A stretch of DNA of 64,000 nucleotides, from NCBI RefSeq assembly GCF_000384475.1, contig NZ_ARWB01000001.1, forward strand, positions 1,964,176-2,028,175, read 5' to 3'. Positions 61,363 through 64,000 of this stretch are shown here, piece by piece. The stretch is from Methylopila sp. M107 (GTDB lineage Bacteria > Pseudomonadota > Alphaproteobacteria > Rhizobiales > Methylopilaceae). The notes beneath the pieces were generated by a model, which was given only the letters and a program-made list of their open reading frames with translations, was not told the DNA's origin and did no database searches. The position numbers were made by a program, and so were the translations under genes. Each line of letters opens with the position of its first letter. Within the stretch, counting starts at the first letter, position 1.

Positions 61363-61385
61363 GGGCTGCGGTCGGACGCCGGGTC

Positions 61386-62285
61386 TCAGCCTTCCGGCCC
61401 CGCTTTGACGAAGTCGACGAAGGCGCGCAGCGGCCCCGGCATGTGGCGCCGGCTCGGATAATAGAGGAACGGCCCCGAAAACCCCTGCCACCACTCCTCC
61501 AGGACCGGCTCCAGCGCGCCGGTCCTGAAATGCGGCGCGAGCAGTTCCTCGAAGCTTGCGAACACGCCGAGGCCCGCCACCGCGGCGCTGATCTCAAGTT
61601 CGCTCGACGACGAGACGAGCGGCCCCCGGGCGTCGACCCGGACGATCTCGCCCGCACGCTCGAACTCCCAGACCGGCATGGCGCCGCTCGGGAAGCGGTG
61701 CCGGATGCAGGCGTGTTCGAGCAGGTCGCTCGGATGGCGCGGGCGGCCGCGCGCCGCGAGATAGGCCGGCGCGGCGCCAGCCGCGAAGCGCTGGACGCGC
61801 GGTCCGATCGGCAGCGCGATCATGTCCTGCTCCAGGCGCTCCTCGTAACGCACGCCCGCGTCGCAGTTCGCGGCGAGGACGTCGACAAAGCTGTCCTCGA
61901 CCACGACCTCGAGCGTCACGCCGGGATGGGACTTGAGGAACGCCTCTGCGATCGGCGGCAGCACGACGCGGGCGACAATGCCGGGGACGTTCAGCCTCAG
62001 CATCCCGGTCGGCGTATCGCGAAACAGGTTCACGACGTCGAGAGCGGCGGCGACGTCGCCGAGCGCGGGCGTCAGCCGCTCGACGAGCCGGGCGCCGGCC
62101 TCGGTCGGCGTGACGCTGCGGGTGGTCCGGTTGAGCAGCCGGACGCCGAGCCGGCCTTCGAGACGGCGCACGGCTTCGCTGAGCGCCGAAGCGGAAACGT
62201 TGCGCGCCGTCGCCGCGCCGCGAAACCCCCGCGCCTCGGCGACGGCGACGAAGGCGTCGAGATCGGACAGATCCGGCAGGTTCAT
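61386..62285 (-). CDS. LysR-family transcriptional regulator
   Basis: 299 residues. Helix-turn-helix: LDAFVAVAEARGFRGAATAR, NVSASALSEAVRRLEGRLGV and RLLNRTTRSVTPTEAG. The C-terminal part is a periplasmic-binding-like effector domain. It is divergent from an aldo/keto reductase gene with 99 bases between, the usual LysR-target layout. Confidence 0.92.
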   Translation of the reverse strand: MNLPDLSDLDAFVAVAEARGFRGAATARNVSASALSEAVRRLEGRLGVRLLNRTTRSVTPTEAGARLVERLTPALGDVAAALDVVNLFRDTPTGMLRLNVPGIVARVVLPPIAEAFLKSHPGVTLEVVVEDSFVDVLAANCDAGVRYEERLEQDMIALPIGPRVQRFAAGAAPAYLAARGRPRHPSDLLEHACIRHRFPSGAMPVWEFERAGEIVRVDARGPLVSSSSELEISAAVAGLGVFASFEELLAPHFRTGALEPVLEEWWQGFSGPFLYYPSRRHMPGPLRAFVDFVKAGPEG

Positions 62286-62384
62286 TGTGCGGAATTCCTG
62301 ACGCCTCGTTCGAACCAAGCCCGATTATCGCACAAAAACCGACGCGCTATCTCCTCGGCTCGAACGAAGCGACAGGAGATCGAA

Positions 62385-63377
62385 ATGGAAAAGCGCAGGC
62401 TCGGAAAGACAGGACCCGAAGTATCGGCGATCGCGCTCGGCTGCATGGGCATGTCTGGCATGTACGGCCCCTCGGATCGCGCCGAGAGCGTCGCGACCAT
62501 CCACGCGGCGCTCGACGCCGGCGTCACCCTGCTCGACACCGGCGACTTCTACGGCATGGGCCACAACGAGCTGCTGATCGCGGAGGCGCTGAAGGGCGCG
62601 CCGCGCGACGCCTACCAGCTCAGCGTCAAGTTCGGCGCGCTGCGCGATCCGTCCGGCGGATGGATCGGCTTCGACGGCCGGCCCGAGGCGGTCAAGACCT
62701 CGCTCGCCTATACGCTGGTCCGCCTTGGCGTCGACCATATCGATGTGTACCGCCCCGCCCGGCTTGATCCGAACGTGCCGGTCGAGGAGACGATCGGCGC
62801 GATCGCAGAGCTCGTGAAGGCCGGCTATGTCGGCCATATCGGCCTGTCCGAAGTCGGGCCCGAGACGATCCGCCGAGCGGCGGCCGTCCATCCGATCGTG
62901 GATCTCCAGATCGAGTACTCGCTGATCTCGCGGGCCGTGGAGGACGAGGTCCTGCCGGCGCTGCGCGAATTCGGGATCGCGACGACTGCCTATGGCGTGC
63001 TGTCGCGCGGCCTGATCAGCGGACACTGGACCAAGCCCGACATGGCGAAAGGCGATTTCCGCGCCATGAGCCCGCGCTTTCAGGACGGCAATGCGGAACG
63101 CAACCTCGCTTTGGTGGATGCTTTGCGGAAGGTCGCCGACGGCAAGGGCGTCACAGTCGCGCAGATCGCCATCGCCTGGGCGCTGGCGCAGGGCGCGGAC
63201 ATCGTGCCGGTGATCGGGGCCCGCCGCCGAGATCGGCTGACCGAAGCCCTCGGCGCGCTCGACGTGAAGCTGTCGGGCGACGACCTCGCCGCGATCGAGC
63301 GCGCCATGCCGAAGGGATCGGCCGCCGGCGAGCGTTATCCGGAGCACCAGATGGCCATGCTGGACGGGGGACGCTAG
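62385..63377 (+). CDS. Aldo/keto reductase (YvaA/AKR13-like)
   Basis: 330 residues from ATG 62385 behind CAGGAGAT. Asp and Tyr of the tetrad are in LLDTGDFYGMGHNELL, and Lys in AYQLSVKFGA. The segment where relatives have YYQHRVDP reads VYRPARLDP, so the canonical His is replaced by Ala; this variant seems to define a subgroup. Cofactor-binding end: IVPVIGARRRDRLTEALGAL. Probably controlled by the divergent LysR protein. Confidence 0.88.
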   Translation: MEKRRLGKTGPEVSAIALGCMGMSGMYGPSDRAESVATIHAALDAGVTLLDTGDFYGMGHNELLIAEALKGAPRDAYQLSVKFGALRDPSGGWIGFDGRPEAVKTSLAYTLVRLGVDHIDVYRPARLDPNVPVEETIGAIAELVKAGYVGHIGLSEVGPETIRRAAAVHPIVDLQIEYSLISRAVEDEVLPALREFGIATTAYGVLSRGLISGHWTKPDMAKGDFRAMSPRFQDGNAERNLALVDALRKVADGKGVTVAQIAIAWALAQGADIVPVIGARRRDRLTEALGALDVKLSGDDLAAIERAMPKGSAAGERYPEHQMAMLDGGR

Positions 63378-63408
63378 GCGGGGCCAAACGTCGTAGATCC
63401 GTTCAAGG

Positions 63409-63444
63409 TCAGGCGTTCCGCCGGGGCGCCTGATCTTGTTTTTT
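63409..63444 (+). terminator. Terminator after the aldo/keto reductase
   Basis: TCAGGCG pairs with CGCCTGA across an 11-base loop, followed by TCTTGTTTTTT. Confidence 0.7.
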
Positions 63445-63470
63445 CACCGGTCATCACGGACATTCGGGCG

Positions 63471-63671
63471 ATGACGAACTCACCGAAGCCGCCGCCCGCA
63501 CGCACGCAAGTCCGGACCGCAAGCGGCCGATATCAAAGCGTCGGCAAGACTTCCGAGGGCATCAACGTCCTCAAGCCTGCGACGAAGCCCACGCATTTCA
63601 CGACCGGCCAGATCCGATCGACCATCGGTAAGATTTTGACTGCTCGCACCTCCGCGATCGGATCAAAATAG
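63471..63671 (+). CDS. Small basic protein, first gene of an edge module
   Basis: 66 residues, basic and Pro/Thr-rich: RTASGRYQSVGKTSEGINVL, then KPATKPTHFTTGQIRSTIGK. It looks like a small partner protein with a short ordered C-terminal helix. It ends 30 bases before the next gene on the same strand and has lower GC than its neighbours. I recognise no family. Possibly the small subunit of a two-gene system. Confidence 0.5.
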   Translation: MTNSPKPPPARTQVRTASGRYQSVGKTSEGINVLKPATKPTHFTTGQIRSTIGKILTARTSAIGSK

Positions 63672-63701
63672 CCCAGCAATCTGGCGCGCCGACGGGCCCG
63701 A

Positions 63702-64000
63702 ATGAACGATCTCGACGCATTCATCAACTGCCCGTTCGACGGCGAATACAAGCCGATGTTCCAAGCGATCGTTTTTACGATCGTGCGTTGCGGCTTCAGG
63801 GCGCGATGCGCGTTGGAGGCGGACAACGCGGCCGACAGCCGGATCGAAAAAATCTGCCGCATCATCGCCGAATGCAGGTTCGGCGTGCATGATATTTCCA
63901 AAACGGAAGCAAGCGGAGACCCTCCGCTGCCACGTTTCAACATGCCGCTGGAACTGGGATTGTTTCTGGGCGCCCGTCGCTATGGAACCGGCCAGCAGAA
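63702..64000 (+). CDS. Partial protein, conserved nucleotide-binding-like family of unknown function
   Basis: The first 99 residues are present, and the gene runs off the right edge. It shows the conserved phrases FINCPFDGEYKPMFQAIVF, CGFRARCALEADNAADSRIE, KICRIIAECRFGVHDISK and LPRFNMPLELGLFLGARRYG. I know this pattern from hypothetical proteins with a TIR-like or deoxyribosyltransferase-like look, sometimes in defence regions, but cannot name a family with certainty. The ATG has no strong ribosome site. Confidence 0.6.
   Translation, partial: MNDLDAFINCPFDGEYKPMFQAIVFTIVRCGFRARCALEADNAADSRIEKICRIIAECRFGVHDISKTEASGDPPLPRFNMPLELGLFLGARRYGTGQQ

Overview
This 64-kb window is chromosomal DNA of a GC-rich alphaproteobacterium, most likely a member of the Hyphomicrobiales (Rhizobiales). 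The signs are a Usg-family protein, the glnII/DUF2735 pair, an FeS-type photolyase beside DUF2256, perfect CtrA-type boxes in front of minCDE, a TWA-like DUF2380 protein and dense palindromic intergenic repeats. Genus-level placement is inference. No rRNA, tRNA or CRISPR was seen.

Layout. 1-6.9 kb: an MsrQ-like haem membrane protein, a class 1c aspartate aminotransferase, miaA divergent from serB, then minCDE. 7-12.6 kb: a bacteriophytochrome kinase, a long fused CoA-transferase, an aldo/keto reductase and usg. 12.9-17.2 kb: small secreted proteins, DUF488, and a photolyase/SDR/DUF2256 neighbourhood. 17.4-20 kb: a molybdenum-hydroxylase maturation operon (two half-length XdhC proteins and a MoeA-like/MobA-like fusion). 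20-27.4 kb: an OXA-like protein lacking its active-site Ser and Lys, divergent from a complete branched-chain amino-acid ABC transporter (livH, M, G, F, a small membrane protein and the binding protein) that ends in a strong terminator. 27.5-33 kb: ParDE, an FdhF/YdeP molybdoenzyme, a GAF protein and CcdA. 33.5-34.8 kb: an IS110-family element. 34.9-47.9 kb: pgsA-moaD-moaE, ilvE divergent from a marR/response-regulator/kinase group, lrgAB, csaA, TetR and AraC regulators, proC. 48.3-57.7 kb: a diguanylate cyclase, zwf, a second two-component system, and a nitrogen cluster (glnII, DUF2735, glutaminase). 57.9-64 kb: a large membrane-anchored protein with a phospholipase-A2-like motif, a haem-binding protein, a LysR/aldo-keto reductase pair, and a two-gene module of unknown function cut by the window edge.

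The most interesting object is the IS110 element at 33686-34815. Its 195-base leader has the architecture of a bridge RNA: two loops built on nearly the same scaffold. One carries sequence matching the insertion site (a genomic palindromic repeat); the other carries a 10-base perfect copy of the element's own right end. An uninterrupted copy of the target repeat lies at 17203-17364, which fixes the insertion point and a CT core dinucleotide to the base. Joining the two ends would also create a promoter-like TTGACC-N17-TATCTG. The recombinase has a one-base frameshift, so this copy is probably inactive in cis.

Other notable points are two CtrA-type boxes before minCDE, an 11-bp-spaced direct repeat before a response-regulator gene, palindromic repeats at three positions inside the liv operon, and three enzyme-family proteins that lack canonical catalytic residues.
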